From Gammaproteobacteria bacterium (GTDB lineage Bacteria; Pseudomonadota; Gammaproteobacteria; UBA4575): a stretch of 64,000 nt of DNA. The translations under genes and the position numbers were made by a program. The notes beneath the pieces were generated by a model, which had not been told where the DNA came from, did not search any database, and saw only the letters and a list, made by a program, of their open reading frames with translations. Positions 19,015 to 28,112 of the stretch are shown here, piece by piece. Numbering within the stretch: position 1 is the stretch's first letter; every line of letters begins with the position of its first letter. The stretch spans positions 93,501 through 157,500 of the forward strand of contig JAJDYY010000008.1 of assembly GCA_022824965.1 (NCBI GenBank), given 5' to 3'.

Positions 19015-19389
19015 TTACTTGAGCTCTACGGTCGCACCGGCTTCTTCAAGTTGCCCCTTGATTTCTTCGGCCCCTTCCTTGGCTACAGCCTCCTTGAGCG
19101 TGGAAGGAACCCCTTCGACCATGTCCTTGGCTTCCTTAAGGCCCAGCCCGGTAATGGCGCGCACTACCTTGATGACGGCAATCTTGTTGTCGCCAAAGCT
19201 GGTCATGACCACATCAAACTCGTCTTTCTCGGCTTCGGCCGCAGCCCCGCCGTCGGCCACCGCTGCAGGTGCAGCTACCGCAGCCGCAGACACGCCGAAC
19301 TTCTCTTCCATGGCCGACACCAGGTCAACCACTTCCATGACGCTCATCTCAGAGATCGTCTCAAGAATATCTTCTTTCGTAACTGCCAT
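19015..19389 (-). CDS. rplL: 50S ribosomal protein L7/L12
   Basis: L7/L12 forms the flexible stalk that recruits translational GTPases and is present in several copies per ribosome. The 124-residue product begins [12 protein letters not shown], has the alanine-rich hinge ([20 protein letters not shown]) and the C-terminal domain with [20 protein letters not shown]. The ATG at 19389 has GAGGAG seven bases upstream and is chosen over upstream in-frame codons. It follows rplJ by 83 bases. Confidence 0.97.
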   Translation of the reverse strand: MAVTKEDILETISEMSVMEVVDLVSAMEEKFGVSAAAVAAPAAVADGGAAAEAEKDEFDVVMTSFGDNKIAVIKVVRAITGLGLKEAKDMVEGVPSTLKEAVAKEGAEEIKGQLEEAGATVELK

Positions 19390-19472
19390 TTTCATCTCCT
19401 CGTCAAAAACAAAACCCAAAACTCAACAGACCCAAAACCTTTCACATATCTTTCCTGCAGGGCACCCCTTTT

Positions 19473-20003
19473 TTAACCTGCGGCCTCTTTCTGCTCGCGA
19501 ACGGCCGCCACGGTCCTTACCAGTTTTCCGTGAGGTGCCGCCAGGGTGCGGACAAATTTCTCGATCGGTGCCTTCATGACGGCCATCAGCAGCGCGATGG
19601 CCTGTTCCTTGTTCGGCAGGCTGGAGAGCTTCTCCAGCGCGGAAGCCTCGAGCAGCTCGCCGTCGACGGCGATCAGCCGCACGGCCAGCAATTCATTCTC
19701 CTCGGCGAAATCCTTGGCGAGGCGCGCAGCAGAACCCGGGTCCTCCTGCGAGAACATCAGCATCAGGGGTCCTGAAAGTGCCTCGCTCATGCACTCATAG
19801 GACGTGCCTTCCAATGCACGTCGTGCCAGCGTGTTCTTGATCACCCGCAGGTACACGCCTTGTTCGCGTGCCTGGGCGCGCAGCCCGGTGAGCTCGCTGA
19901 CCGTCAGGCCGCGGTACTCGGCCGCGATCACCGAATGTGCACTTGCCGCCACCTCGGCGACTTCGCTCACCACTTCTTTCTTTTGTTCAATTCGTAATGC
20001 CAT
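19473..20003 (-). CDS. rplJ: 50S ribosomal protein L10
   Basis: L10 anchors the L7/L12 dimers to the ribosome and in E. coli represses rplJL translation through the mRNA leader. The 176-residue product starts MALRIEQKKEVVSEVAEVA and contains GLTVSELTGLRAQAREQGV. The gap to rplA is only 52 bases, much shorter than the E. coli L10 leader, so an E. coli-style leader would have to overlap rplA. Confidence 0.96.
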   Translation of the reverse strand: MALRIEQKKEVVSEVAEVAASAHSVIAAEYRGLTVSELTGLRAQAREQGVYLRVIKNTLARRALEGTSYECMSEALSGPLMLMFSQEDPGSAARLAKDFAEENELLAVRLIAVDGELLEASALEKLSSLPNKEQAIALLMAVMKAPIEKFVRTLAAPHGKLVRTVAAVREQKEAAG

Positions 20004-20055
20004 TACACGTTCCCTGAGATTCAGCGTACAACGGTTGAAATTCGATCATTCTGCC

Positions 20056-20748
20056 TTAGGTCAACACGGCCTGGTCCACCTGCACACCGGGGCCCATGGT
20101 GGATGAAACGGTCACCTTCTTGATGTAAATGCCCTTGGCAGAGGCCGGCTTGGCCTTGACCAGGGCTGCGAGCAGCGCTTTCAGGTTCTCCTCCAGCGCC
20201 TTGGTCTCGAACGTGACCTTGCCGATCGTGCAGTGAATCAGCCCACCGCGGTCGGTCTTGAACCGCACCTGTCCGGCCTTGGCATTCTCCACGGCACCGG
20301 CCACATCCGGTGTAACCGTTCCCACCTTGGGGTTTGGCATCAGCCCGCGCGGGCCCAGGATCTGTCCCAGTTGCCCGACCACTTTCATGGCCTCCGGGGC
20401 CGCGATAGCCACATCAAAATCGATCTGCCCTTGCTTGACCTGTTCTGCCAGATCGTCCAATCCGACCAGGTCCGCGCCTACAGCTTTTGCGGCCTCGGCC
20501 GGCTGACCCTCGGCAAACACGGCCACCCGGACCGTCTTTCCCGTGCCATGCGGGAGCACCGATGCGCCTCGCACCACCTGGTCCGATTTTCTCGGGTCCA
20601 CGCCCAGCTTCACGCAGACATCCACGGTCTCCTCGAAGCGGGCCGCGGCACAGTCCTTCACCAGTTGCAGCCCCTCATCCGGAAGATAGGTCTTGTCGAC
20701 TCCAACCTTTTCCTGTGCGGCACGCATTTTCTTGCCCGGTTTCGCCAT
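20056..20748 (-). CDS. rplA: 50S ribosomal protein L1
   Basis: L1 forms the mobile stalk that guides tRNA from the E site and in E. coli represses the rplKA mRNA. The start [15 protein letters not shown] (ATG at 20748) is preferred; the frame continues 23 codons into the upstream gene without similarity. The 230-residue product includes [18 protein letters not shown], the family signature. It lies four bases after rplK. Confidence 0.97.
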   Translation of the reverse strand: MAKPGKKMRAAQEKVGVDKTYLPDEGLQLVKDCAAARFEETVDVCVKLGVDPRKSDQVVRGASVLPHGTGKTVRVAVFAEGQPAEAAKAVGADLVGLDDLAEQVKQGQIDFDVAIAAPEAMKVVGQLGQILGPRGLMPNPKVGTVTPDVAGAVENAKAGQVRFKTDRGGLIHCTIGKVTFETKALEENLKALLAALVKAKPASAKGIYIKKVTVSSTMGPGVQVDQAVLT

Positions 20749-20752
20749 GTCT

Positions 20753-21184
20753 CTAGACTCCTTCCACTTCCAGGCCCATGCTGCGGGCACTGCCGGCGAT
20801 GGTGCGAACGGCAGCATCCATGTCGGCGGCTGTAATATCCGGCATCTTCACCTTGGCGATCTCCTCAAGTTGGGCACGGTTGACCTTGCCGACCTTTTCC
20901 GTGTTCGGGCGCCCGCTGCCCTTGTCCAGCCGGGCCGCCTTTTTCAGCAGCACCGAGGCCGGCGGGGTCTTGGTGATGAAGGTGAAGCTTCGGTCATTGA
21001 AGACCTCGATCACCACAGGCACCGGCATACCCTTCTCCAGGCCCTGGGTCTGGGTGTTGAATTCCTTGCAGAAGTCCATGATGTTGACGCCGTGCTGCCC
21101 CAGTGCCGGGCCGACCGGCGGGCTGGGGTTGGCATCGCCTGCGGGGACCTGCAGCTTGATGAATGCTTCTGTCTTTTTTGCCAT
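20753..21184 (-). CDS. rplK: 50S ribosomal protein L11
   Basis: L11 is part of the GTPase-associated centre and is needed for RelA activation. The 143-residue product has the proline-rich N-terminal segment [20 protein letters not shown] and the C-terminal RNA-binding domain ending [16 protein letters not shown]. It lies between nusG and rplA. Confidence 0.97.
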   Translation of the reverse strand: MAKKTEAFIKLQVPAGDANPSPPVGPALGQHGVNIMDFCKEFNTQTQGLEKGMPVPVVIEVFNDRSFTFITKTPPASVLLKKAARLDKGSGRPNTEKVGKVNRAQLEEIAKVKMPDITAADMDAAVRTIAGSARSMGLEVEGV

Positions 21185-21203
21185 GGCTCTCGTTCCTTGC
21201 GTG

Positions 21204-21737
21204 CTAGCCTTTTTCCACCTGGCCGAAGCCCAGTTCCACCGGGGTCGAGCGTCCGAAGATCTGCACGGCCACCAGCATGCGGCTCTTCTCGTAGTTCACT
21301 TCCTCGACCACGCCATTGAAATCGTTGAACGGTCCATCGGTGACACGGACCACCTCGCCGGGCTCGAACAATACCTTGGGTTTGGGCTGGTCCACCCCTT
21401 CCTGCATGCGCTCCTTGATGTTCTGCGCCTCTTTCTCGGTGATCGGGGCAGGCTTTTCGGTGGACCCGCCGATGAAGCCGAGCACTTTAGGGCAATCCTT
21501 GACCAGGTGCCAGGTGTCATCGTTCATCTCCATCTTCATCAGCACGTAGCCCGGGAAAAACTTCCGTTCGCTGCGCCGTTTCTGGCCTTCTCGCATCTCC
21601 ACGACTTCCTCGACCGGCACCAGGATCTCGCCGAAACTGTCCTGCATCTCGAACCGCTCGATCCGCTCCGCGAGCGAGCGCTTGACCTGGTGTTCAAACC
21701 CGGAATACGCATGCACTACATACCAACGCATTGCCAT
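21204..21737 (-). CDS. nusG: transcription termination/antitermination factor NusG
   Basis: NusG binds RNA polymerase, suppresses pausing and links it to Rho or to ribosomes through S10. The 177-residue product begins [19 protein letters not shown] (NGN domain) and has a C-terminal KOW motif at [19 protein letters not shown]. It lies between secE and rplK, ten bases after secE. The ATG two codons later is an equally valid start. Confidence 0.97.
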   Translation of the reverse strand: MAMRWYVVHAYSGFEHQVKRSLAERIERFEMQDSFGEILVPVEEVVEMREGQKRRSERKFFPGYVLMKMEMNDDTWHLVKDCPKVLGFIGGSTEKPAPITEKEAQNIKERMQEGVDQPKPKVLFEPGEVVRVTDGPFNDFNGVVEEVNYEKSRMLVAVQIFGRSTPVELGFGQVEKG

Positions 21738-21747
21738 CAGCCAGCCC

Positions 21748-22116
21748 CTATCGGATCACCAGCTGGATCAAGGAAGAGAGTCCCCGGTCCACCAGCCACA
21801 AGAACAGCGCGAGAATGACGACGACGATGAGTACCACCGCCGTGGTCTGCAACGTCTCGATGCGGGTCGGCCAGACCATCTTGCGCACCTCGGTGCGCGC
21901 ATCCTGCATGAAGCCTGCAAACTGGCGGCCCTGCTCTGTCATCAGGGCAATGACCGCTGCCAGCACGATGGCTGCCACGATGACCAGGACCCGGTACAAC
22001 AGCGCCAGATCGGCGAAGATATAGAACGCGAGCAGGCTGGCCCCGACGATTCCGGCCGATACGGCCAGTTTCACGGTATCCATGCTGCTCGGAGTCGCGT
22101 CAGCTTTTCCCGCCAT
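21748..22116 (-). CDS. secE: protein translocase subunit SecE
   Basis: SecE clamps SecY in the Sec translocon of the inner membrane. The preferred start [16 protein letters not shown] (ATG at 22116) gives 122 residues with three hydrophobic segments, two near residues 13-50 and one near the C-terminus ([17 protein letters not shown]), plus the conserved cytoplasmic [12 protein letters not shown]. It lies between tRNA-Trp and nusG. The frame extends upstream into the tRNA region without meaning. Confidence 0.95.
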   Translation of the reverse strand: MAGKADATPSSMDTVKLAVSAGIVGASLLAFYIFADLALLYRVLVIVAAIVLAAVIALMTEQGRQFAGFMQDARTEVRKMVWPTRIETLQTTAVVLIVVVILALFLWLVDRGLSSLIQLVIR

Positions 22117-22170
22117 GTGCCTGCCTAAAGTTGCAACCTGTAGATGTGTAGCCCTGGACCGCATCCGTAC

Positions 22171-22246
22171 TGGCAGGCCAGGAGGGAATCGAACCCCCAA
22201 CCTGCGGTTTTGGAGACCGCCGCTCTGCCAATTGAGCTACTGGCCT
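22171..22246 (-). tRNA. tRNA-Trp (anticodon CCA)
   Basis: The reverse complement folds into a standard cloverleaf with acceptor AGGCCAG/CTGGCCT, loop CTCCAAA with anticodon CCA, T-loop GTTCGATTC, and an encoded 3' CCA. It lies 54 bases before secE and is probably on the same transcript. The tRNA-Trp-secE-nusG order is common in gammaproteobacteria; normally tufB lies on its upstream side. Confidence 0.97.
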
Positions 22247-22270
22247 TCACTCAGTACCTTGCAATTGCCA

Positions 22271-22307
22271 AACAACTAAGTATATCGAGATTTCTGGGCG
22301 TTTGGAA
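22271..22307 (-). promoter_or_regulatory. possible promoter for tRNA-Trp-secE-nusG
   Basis: On the minus strand TTCCAA (22302-22307) is followed by 17 bases and TATACT (22279-22284), placing a start near 22271, about 25 bases before the tRNA. The -10 matches five of six consensus bases and the -35 is weak. With tufB missing, this transcription unit needs its own promoter here. Inference from motif and spacing only. Confidence 0.45.
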
Positions 22308-22348
22308 CAGCTATCTGCGAAAGATTGCAGCCCCACAGGCGCATGGAA

Positions 22349-23128
22349 TCACGGGGCCGTATTCGTCGTGAGCAGGCTTTCCAGCAGGTTGAGATCAATG
22401 ATACGACTTGGGTTCAAGCTTCCCTGGGAAGCGGTGGCCGGCGCATCCGGCTCTCCCAGGTGGTCCACCACGAGACTGGCACCGCTGAAATCATGGGTAC
22501 GGGTGTACTGGCTTACCGTGATCACTGTCCTGAGTCCGGCCCCGAGTGCAGCTCTCAGTCCGTTCTGCGAATCCTCGATCACCAGGCATGCAAGAGGGTC
22601 TTCACCCAGTTCCTGCAAGACATAATGATAGACGTCGGGAGCAGGTTTTTTTCTCGGGACCACATTCCCGGCCGCGATCACATCGAACCACTTGGGTGCC
22701 GCCGGGTCCAGACTTGTCTCAAGAAGAGTGGTTACATTGCTGTGGGTGGTCGTCGTGGCGATGCCCAGGCGAACACCGGCATCGCGCATCTCCTGGGTCA
22801 GACGTTTTACGCCGGGACGCAACGGAATTTGACCCGATGACAAAGCCTCATGAAATTTTCTTGTCTTGATTTGATGCAGACTCTCAATGAAGTCCGGCAT
22901 GCAGTCCGGTTTGCTATATACAGGCGAGTAGTGATCGATGTAGTGGTGAATGCGTTCTTGGCCGCCCGTCACTGCAAGCAATTCGTCATACAGCTCGGGA
23001 GACCAGCGCCAGTTCAACCCCTCCTGTTCGAAGGCGCGATTAAACGACTGACGGTGGGCTTCTTCCGTCTCGGCAATCGTGCCATCCACATCAAATATCA
23101 AAGCAGCCAGTTTCAAGTCGATCTGCAA
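22349..23128 (-). CDS. HAD-superfamily phosphatase, CbbY/beta-phosphoglucomutase-like
   Basis: A haloacid-dehalogenase-fold hydrolase of the subfamily that includes CbbY and phosphoglycolate-type sugar phosphatases. The 259-residue product has the catalytic motif LIFDVDGTIAET (Asp13 and Asp15), a cap domain, motif II near GIATTTTHSN, and the C-terminal KPAPDVYHYVL and VIEDSQNGLRAAL motifs. The substrate cannot be read; CbbY relatives act on xylulose-1,5-bisphosphate beside Rubisco. It ends 102 bases from tRNA-Trp and resembles the core in composition, so the island probably begins after it. Confidence 0.85.
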   Translation of the reverse strand: MQIDLKLAALIFDVDGTIAETEEAHRQSFNRAFEQEGLNWRWSPELYDELLAVTGGQERIHHYIDHYSPVYSKPDCMPDFIESLHQIKTRKFHEALSSGQIPLRPGVKRLTQEMRDAGVRLGIATTTTHSNVTTLLETSLDPAAPKWFDVIAAGNVVPRKKPAPDVYHYVLQELGEDPLACLVIEDSQNGLRAALGAGLRTVITVSQYTRTHDFSGASLVVDHLGEPDAPATASQGSLNPSRIIDLNLLESLLTTNTAP

Positions 23129-23256
23129 AATTTATACGATCCAGGAAATCTGGATAGACGACTTTCTACATCCAAATTTATGGATCAATCTTCAAATGCG
23201 TTTACGTACCAGAGGTATACCGAAATATATGTGCTCATATTTAAGAAGAGCCGTGA

Positions 23257-25095
23257 TTATTCACCCTCATCCTGTACTACTGGAGGCTGCACTAGCACCT
23301 CTTCTAACAAGCTAAACACCGTTTGAAAATGCTGGAAATCATCTGGAGTCCCATTTTCACAGAGCCAGTCGCAAAGATTACGTTTCTCATCCCAATCAAC
23401 AGTCCATTCTTCTGGGATCGTTTTTTTCTCGCCTCTTTCCTCTGCTGTATGTTCGGACTTGATATTAATGAACGCAGACTTAATTTTTTTTGCTTCTTCT
23501 AAGATTGCCCGTGGGAATAAGTTTTCAATCCCTTTTGTAATTGGGTGTGTCGCCTGAAAAGAAACCTTTCTCCTGAACAAATTCCCTTCCGATTGCCTGG
23601 TATAATCTTTATCACAATCATAAAGAAGCACTATCTTCTGGGGAAGAGAGCCGGATAGCTTTGCAGTCTGCCAAAATTTATCTAAATTTCGACTACCCCC
23701 GCCATCTTTGAGTTCAAACTTTTCAAGCAGCTCTTGTTGATTTAGCAATTCCGCAGCCTTCTGAATATATTTCACATCAGTGGCACCCTCGACAAATACC
23801 ATCGGCTTTTGGGCGCTATCGATTGCTGCTCTAATATCATCGGTAAACCGCCTCGTTTCAGAAAATGTAGAGTAGGCATTCCCGAATTCATTAAATTCCT
23901 CGGGGCTTATTTTGTGCCCTTGAGGTAAGCGATACAATGCGAATCCATTTTCACCAAAGAGGTTTCTCATGCCGAGGACGAAAAGCGGGGAATGTGTTGT
24001 TATCACGAATTGGACCCGCGGAAACATTTTTATCAAGCGGGGGAGAATTTCGTATTGATGAACCACATGCAGGTGAAGGTCAATCTCATCAATAATTACA
24101 ACACCTCGTATCTTATTTGCATCGGTCAGAGGTGCTAGAGACAAATCAAAGTCTCGCAGAATGGATAAAAAGAGATTAAGTAAACATGTTTCACCGCTGG
24201 ATAACTGGAAAATGTTGGGGACGAGTTTTTTATCGCCCTCTATTATCGAAACGACCCTGTTAAGCCTTCTGCCAACTCCAAATCGTATATTTTGATTTCC
24301 TTTAATCACGTTACGAACAATCTGAAGTGCAATGTCATACACGTCTGTTGCCCGTCCAGAATATCCTGTTGCTTCTATGATACGGGTAGACTGATCCCCT
24401 GACGGCACATCAACCTCACGGGTTTGTAGCTCAAAAGCACTTTGGTCAAAAATCACATCGAATAACCAGTTCTGATTATTCCAGAGAGGTGAATAGTTGA
24501 TGACGTTCCGATCCGAATATCCATGCAAATGTTTTAAGTTCATATATTTAGCCTTGGCTCTCAGATTTTCTTCATTGAGCCATGCCGGTTCTTCAAATCG
24601 GTTTGGAGGAAAATAGAGGATGCAGTTTTTGGAAAAGAGATCTTCAAGTTTTTTTTCCGACCCAGATTGAGAAATACTGGACATGTACTCATGCTCTCCG
24701 TGCGGAATTTGATTCCAAGCATCCTCAGCATCTCCATTAGGAAGCCCATCCAACATTTTTTCATTTTCTTGTTTGATCCTATCCAATCTTAGCTCTAGGA
24801 CAAACAACCCATCTTCAAAATCTACTTTCGTGAAATAAAAATCTTTCCCCGACTTGATATAGGAATTACTTCGAAATTTGTAAACCTTACCCTGTTCCAC
24901 TTCTGGTGTGTCAGGATATGTTGCACTCTGGGCCGAGATTAATCCGTTCACGATATGGGACAGCGCTATGCTCTTTCCAGAGCCATTCTCACCAACCAAT
25001 AAAACAGGTTTTGGAACATCGCCCTCAAAGGGTAATTCAATATCAAGGTGGTCAATCGGGCCGTAATTGGCAATCTGGATTCGTTTCGTATACAC
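23257..25095 (-). CDS. AAA ATPase with TOPRIM domain, OLD-like
   Basis: Predicted ATP-driven nuclease of the OLD (overcoming lysogenisation defect) type, a group rich in phage-defence proteins. The 612-residue product has Walker A GENGSGKS (35-42), an ABC signature LSSGE (298-302), Walker B VVIIDEIDLHLH (332-343) and an H-loop TTHSP (366-370). A TOPRIM-like domain follows, with acidic residues in VFVEGATD (Glu436) and DCDKD (493-497). It is AT-rich compared with the ribosomal region. It is the first gene of the island; the small membrane protein upstream (25240-25914) has the same orientation and could be a partner, but a transposase scrap lies between. Its target is unknown. Confidence 0.8.
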   Translation of the reverse strand: MYTKRIQIANYGPIDHLDIELPFEGDVPKPVLLVGENGSGKSIALSHIVNGLISAQSATYPDTPEVEQGKVYKFRSNSYIKSGKDFYFTKVDFEDGLFVLELRLDRIKQENEKMLDGLPNGDAEDAWNQIPHGEHEYMSSISQSGSEKKLEDLFSKNCILYFPPNRFEEPAWLNEENLRAKAKYMNLKHLHGYSDRNVINYSPLWNNQNWLFDVIFDQSAFELQTREVDVPSGDQSTRIIEATGYSGRATDVYDIALQIVRNVIKGNQNIRFGVGRRLNRVVSIIEGDKKLVPNIFQLSSGETCLLNLFLSILRDFDLSLAPLTDANKIRGVVIIDEIDLHLHVVHQYEILPRLIKMFPRVQFVITTHSPLFVLGMRNLFGENGFALYRLPQGHKISPEEFNEFGNAYSTFSETRRFTDDIRAAIDSAQKPMVFVEGATDVKYIQKAAELLNQQELLEKFELKDGGGSRNLDKFWQTAKLSGSLPQKIVLLYDCDKDYTRQSEGNLFRRKVSFQATHPITKGIENLFPRAILEEAKKIKSAFINIKSEHTAEERGEKKTIPEEWTVDWDEKRNLCDWLCENGTPDDFQHFQTVFSLLEEVLVQPPVVQDEGE

Positions 25096-25166
25096 GGTAA
25101 AATTTTTGGAGTTATATGCTTAAGTTGACAGATGATTAGAGGAATGAATCATGTCAGAACTAAAGA

Positions 25167-25229
25167 TCATCCCTTTTCCTGGAACTTCTCGGCCAGTTCC
25201 ATCAGGGAGGTACCCTTGCGGGACACCTT
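25167..25229 (-). pseudogene. fragment of an IS1595-type transposase
   Basis: The minus strand reads KVSRKGTSLMELAEKFQEK and then a stop. This resembles the N-terminus of IS1595-family transposases, which open with a SLMEL-type segment before the WPDG zinc-ribbon region. Only about 20 codons remain and nothing recognisable follows, so the identification is tentative. It is more GC-rich than its neighbours, as expected for a foreign scrap. Confidence 0.35.
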
Positions 25230-25239
25230 GCAAGGTGAT

Positions 25240-25914
25240 TTACTTACTGGCAGCACCATCCTGATGGTTGAATTGCACCAAGTCCCATACTTTCATGGCT
25301 TCTTCAACGAGTCCTTTCTCGGCATACGGCACAACCGATGACAGGAAGTCATACCACCTCTTATCATTATCTTTTAGCGGTTTGGGGGCAGGGATGCCAA
25401 GCTGTTCTAACTCAAGAACCAGCCTGGTCCTGTCGATATGCTTCTCGCCGCTGGTGCGCGAGAATCCGAAATCTTCTTCATTGATGTCGTTTTGCGTGCG
25501 CCTGAATTCATCTTCAAGAGCCTTAGCTAACTCACGCAGCCTGACGGCCGGATCCCTAGGAGGGAGTTCCTGTGTGATGGTTTCATTTTGATAAACGCCG
25601 ACCCTCTTTCTCCACAAGATAAACTTCTCTATCGTGAGGGCTTGGAAAATTATAAGCGTAGTGGCCCCTGCACCCACCAGGAAAGCCCACATATTCGGAT
25701 GAACTCCAAAATATTGGGCCACGGCCTCTTCCATGAAAAATTTATTTTTAATTACAACCGTACTTGAAATCACCATGCCACCCAAACCAATAATAATTAA
25801 AACAAGGCTAATGGCTGTATCTACTTTGTCAGGCAGGAGTTTATGCATTATCCGGCCAGCCCCAAAAAGTAAGACGCTAAAAAATAAAAATATCCAATCC
25901 ATGAAGTCAGGCAA
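25240..25914 (-). CDS. uncharacterised membrane protein
   Basis: A 224-residue protein that I do not recognise. It has three hydrophobic segments, near residues 5-20, 32-54 and 71-95, followed by a soluble, charged C-terminal half containing RLRELAKALEDEFRRTQ and ending in the host-like sequence NHQDGAASK. The layout (membrane anchor plus cytoplasmic domain) recurs among small partner proteins in defence loci. It shares direction with the OLD-like ATPase but is 144 bases upstream of it, with a transposase remnant between. Function unknown. Confidence 0.7.
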   Translation of the reverse strand: MPDFMDWIFLFFSVLLFGAGRIMHKLLPDKVDTAISLVLIIIGLGGMVISSTVVIKNKFFMEEAVAQYFGVHPNMWAFLVGAGATTLIIFQALTIEKFILWRKRVGVYQNETITQELPPRDPAVRLRELAKALEDEFRRTQNDINEEDFGFSRTSGEKHIDRTRLVLELEQLGIPAPKPLKDNDKRWYDFLSSVVPYAEKGLVEEAMKVWDLVQFNHQDGAASK

Positions 25915-26246
25915 CGCCCGGTGTCGCAGTGGGCGTTTGAGGTAGTGTCGCAGCGAGGAAGTATACCACCCAAGGGTGTATACTTAAGTATATAACTCCC
26001 AAAACAAAATGGACCGTTCACTAGAGTTTGAACCTAAATTCAAACTCTTCAAATCTGTACACTGCTGTGACGTTGCAGCTATGGCTATTGAATCTGTTAA
26101 GGAATTTTTATCTATTCAAGGGCCATTTGACGTCGCCGATGAATCGACATCAGAGATCTGAAAAAGTGTCCCTCATTTTGTCCCAGTCAATCTAACTGCA
26201 GTTTGGATCACGCAGTGGATACGCAAACTATTTGATGATGGGTTGT
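25915..26246. other. intergenic region with one tiny open frame
   Basis: This stretch lies between two divergent genes, so promoters for both should lie here. The only open frame is 26009-26161 on the plus strand (50 codons, MDRSLEFEPKFKLFKSV...). It has no recognisable similarity and no convincing ribosome-binding site; it may be a gene fragment. Nothing else is visible. Confidence 0.4.
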
Positions 26247-27140
26247 ATGACGCCTGAGAACTTACTATCTCGTTTCAAGAAGCTCCAGCTATGGGCTTCC
26301 AATGGCCAGCGCGCTCCTCATAAGCCTCTTCTCATATTGTGGGCAATCGGACGTTGTCTTCAAGGAGAAGAACGCTTTGTATCTTATCAAGAGGCTGACA
26401 GGGAACTTTCCAAGCTGCTTGATAGATTCGGCCCTCATCGTAAGGTGGTCCATACGGAAGCACCATTCTGGAGATTGCAAAATGATGAAGTATGGGAAAT
26501 TCCAGAACGTAATAGGATCACTGTAGGGCCCGGTGGGAACGCTCATAAGAGTTCGTTACTTCAGGAAGATGCTCATGGTGGCTTCCCGAAAGACATCCAA
26601 AATGCATTGCAAGATAACAATGAACTAGCATTCCAACTCGCCACTGACTTGGTAGATGCTCACTTCCCACTCAGCATGCGGGATGAAGTCTTGCAGTCTG
26701 TAGACATCAATTCAGAATATGTGAATTCACGCCGCAAGCGCCGCGATCCTTCATTCTCACCAAAAGTATTAAGAGCATATGGTTCTCGATGTGCAGTGTG
26801 TAATTTTTCGGTTCGTGTGAATGGAAAGCCAGTTGCCTTGGAAGCAGCCCACATAAAATGGCACGAAGCACGGGGACCAGATAAGGTTCACAATGGCCTT
26901 GCTCTTTGCGTTCTCCATCATCGACTGTTTGACAAAGGAGCCTTTACGCTTTCCCTTGACAGAGAAATAATCGTTTCAGAGTATGCAGAGGGTAAAGGAT
27001 CCAATTTATCCCTCGGGCGATTCGATTCTAAACCGATTCTTTTACCCGCAAAACCTGATGACTGGCCTTCCCTAAATTTTCTCAAGTGGCATTCACGCGA
27101 GGTATTCATTTCTTCTGTTAATACAATTACGTCAATCTAA
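26247..27140 (+). CDS. phosphorothioate-binding HNH endonuclease (SBD-HNH, ScoMcrA-like)
   Basis: Predicted type IV restriction enzyme that reads phosphorothioated DNA and cuts nearby. From MTPENLLSRFKKLQLW the 297-residue product has the N-terminal sulfur-binding-domain pattern with RAPHKPLLILWAIGR (residues 22-36) and APFWRLQNDEVWEIP (72-86), as in ScoMcrA-type proteins. A C-terminal HNH domain has CAVC (182-185), EAAHIKWH (199-206), NGLALC (216-221) and HHRLFD (224-229). Start codons up to five codons earlier (26232 TTG, 26235 ATG) are possible; MTPE fits the family best. It lies about 1 kb before a DndC-like operon. Family recognition is from sequence memory. Confidence 0.8.
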   Translation: MTPENLLSRFKKLQLWASNGQRAPHKPLLILWAIGRCLQGEERFVSYQEADRELSKLLDRFGPHRKVVHTEAPFWRLQNDEVWEIPERNRITVGPGGNAHKSSLLQEDAHGGFPKDIQNALQDNNELAFQLATDLVDAHFPLSMRDEVLQSVDINSEYVNSRRKRRDPSFSPKVLRAYGSRCAVCNFSVRVNGKPVALEAAHIKWHEARGPDKVHNGLALCVLHHRLFDKGAFTLSLDREIIVSEYAEGKGSNLSLGRFDSKPILLPAKPDDWPSLNFLKWHSREVFISSVNTITSI

Positions 27141-28112
27141 CCCGTCCTGCAAAAAGTTCTCCTACAACCTGTAAAAATCATATATAAAAAGAACCCAAAC
27201 CATGGTTTTGATTTTGACAAGGCAAATTGGGGAAGTACTGACATCGATTTTTCAAAGTCGTGAGCAGTCCATTAGGCATGGCGAAAGTGCGACCTGTCCT
27301 AGGCACAACCTGTCGCTGACTTCAGCATCCAAACTAAGTCACTCTACTTTTCTCTAGAATACCCTCAGGCATACATCAGCACGTGACCTTTGGACTAAGG
27401 AATCAGGTCACCAAATCCTCAAACTGTAGAAGAAGTCGTCAAACTGCGCAAAACAAGATGTCTTTAGACGAGATCGTACAGGGACCGAGGTGCATCCCTG
27501 AGGTTGGTGAGGACATAGAGCGGGTTGGCACCCGGGCACTGTGCTCGGCCTTGGCGATCACGTGCTAGGGCCGGTCCTAGCTTTTTGCAACATAGGCGAA
27601 CTCGCCGAAGCGGTACTGCTTCTTGCTCGTGCACTCGAAGATTTTCCTAGACCTATCCCACCATGACTCTGCCAGCACATTGGGGCACTGGCCAGGGACC
27701 AATCCTGATCAACGGCCGTCCGCAGTACTGGGGCACACGTAGCGCGTCCTAATCGCTCAGGTCCTCGTAGCCCCATGCCAAGCCATACAGGTGCTGGCGC
27801 ACCATGGATCAGACATCATGGGTGCAGTGCGCGGGCTACCTGTGCACTGAGGCCGAGCAGTCAGTCGACAGGTCACTGCCGCAAGGCTTCGGAGGTGATA
27901 GTGCTGCCTGTAAAACGGGCCTCAACACAACAGGCTTTATAACTCTCAACTCTGTTCTTTTACTTCATCACATGGACACCGGTATAATGTTGCCGAATCA
28001 AAAAAGGGACGTGAATGTCATATAGCTGCGAATCCTGTACTAGCACCCAAATTGATCGTGTTCAACAGAGTTTAAATCGGGATGCCTACAGCCCTACTCA
28101 GGGAGTCTACGG
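27141..28112. other. 972-base gene-poor region before the dndC-like operon
   Basis: The right-hand part of this gap should contain the promoter for the operon starting at 28113. The middle holds the IS1380 remnant annotated separately. From 27141 to about 27464 and from 27811 to 28112 no convincing gene is visible. Short open frames exist but have no start signals or family resemblance. I could not find a clear -35/-10 pair by eye. Confidence 0.5.
27465..27810 (-). pseudogene. decayed IS1380-family transposase
   Basis: Minus-strand frames give successive pieces of an IS1380 transposase: VRQHLYGLAWGYEDLSD, then stop and frameshift, PVLRTAVDQDWSLASAP, then after an internal deletion RFGEFAYVAKS, stop, HVIAKAEHSAR, frameshift and GANPLYVLTNLRDAPRSLYD. 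The order is that of the family but the catalytic middle is missing. It sits in the gap between the SBD-HNH gene and the DndC-like operon, GC-rich in an AT-rich island. Confidence 0.75.
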
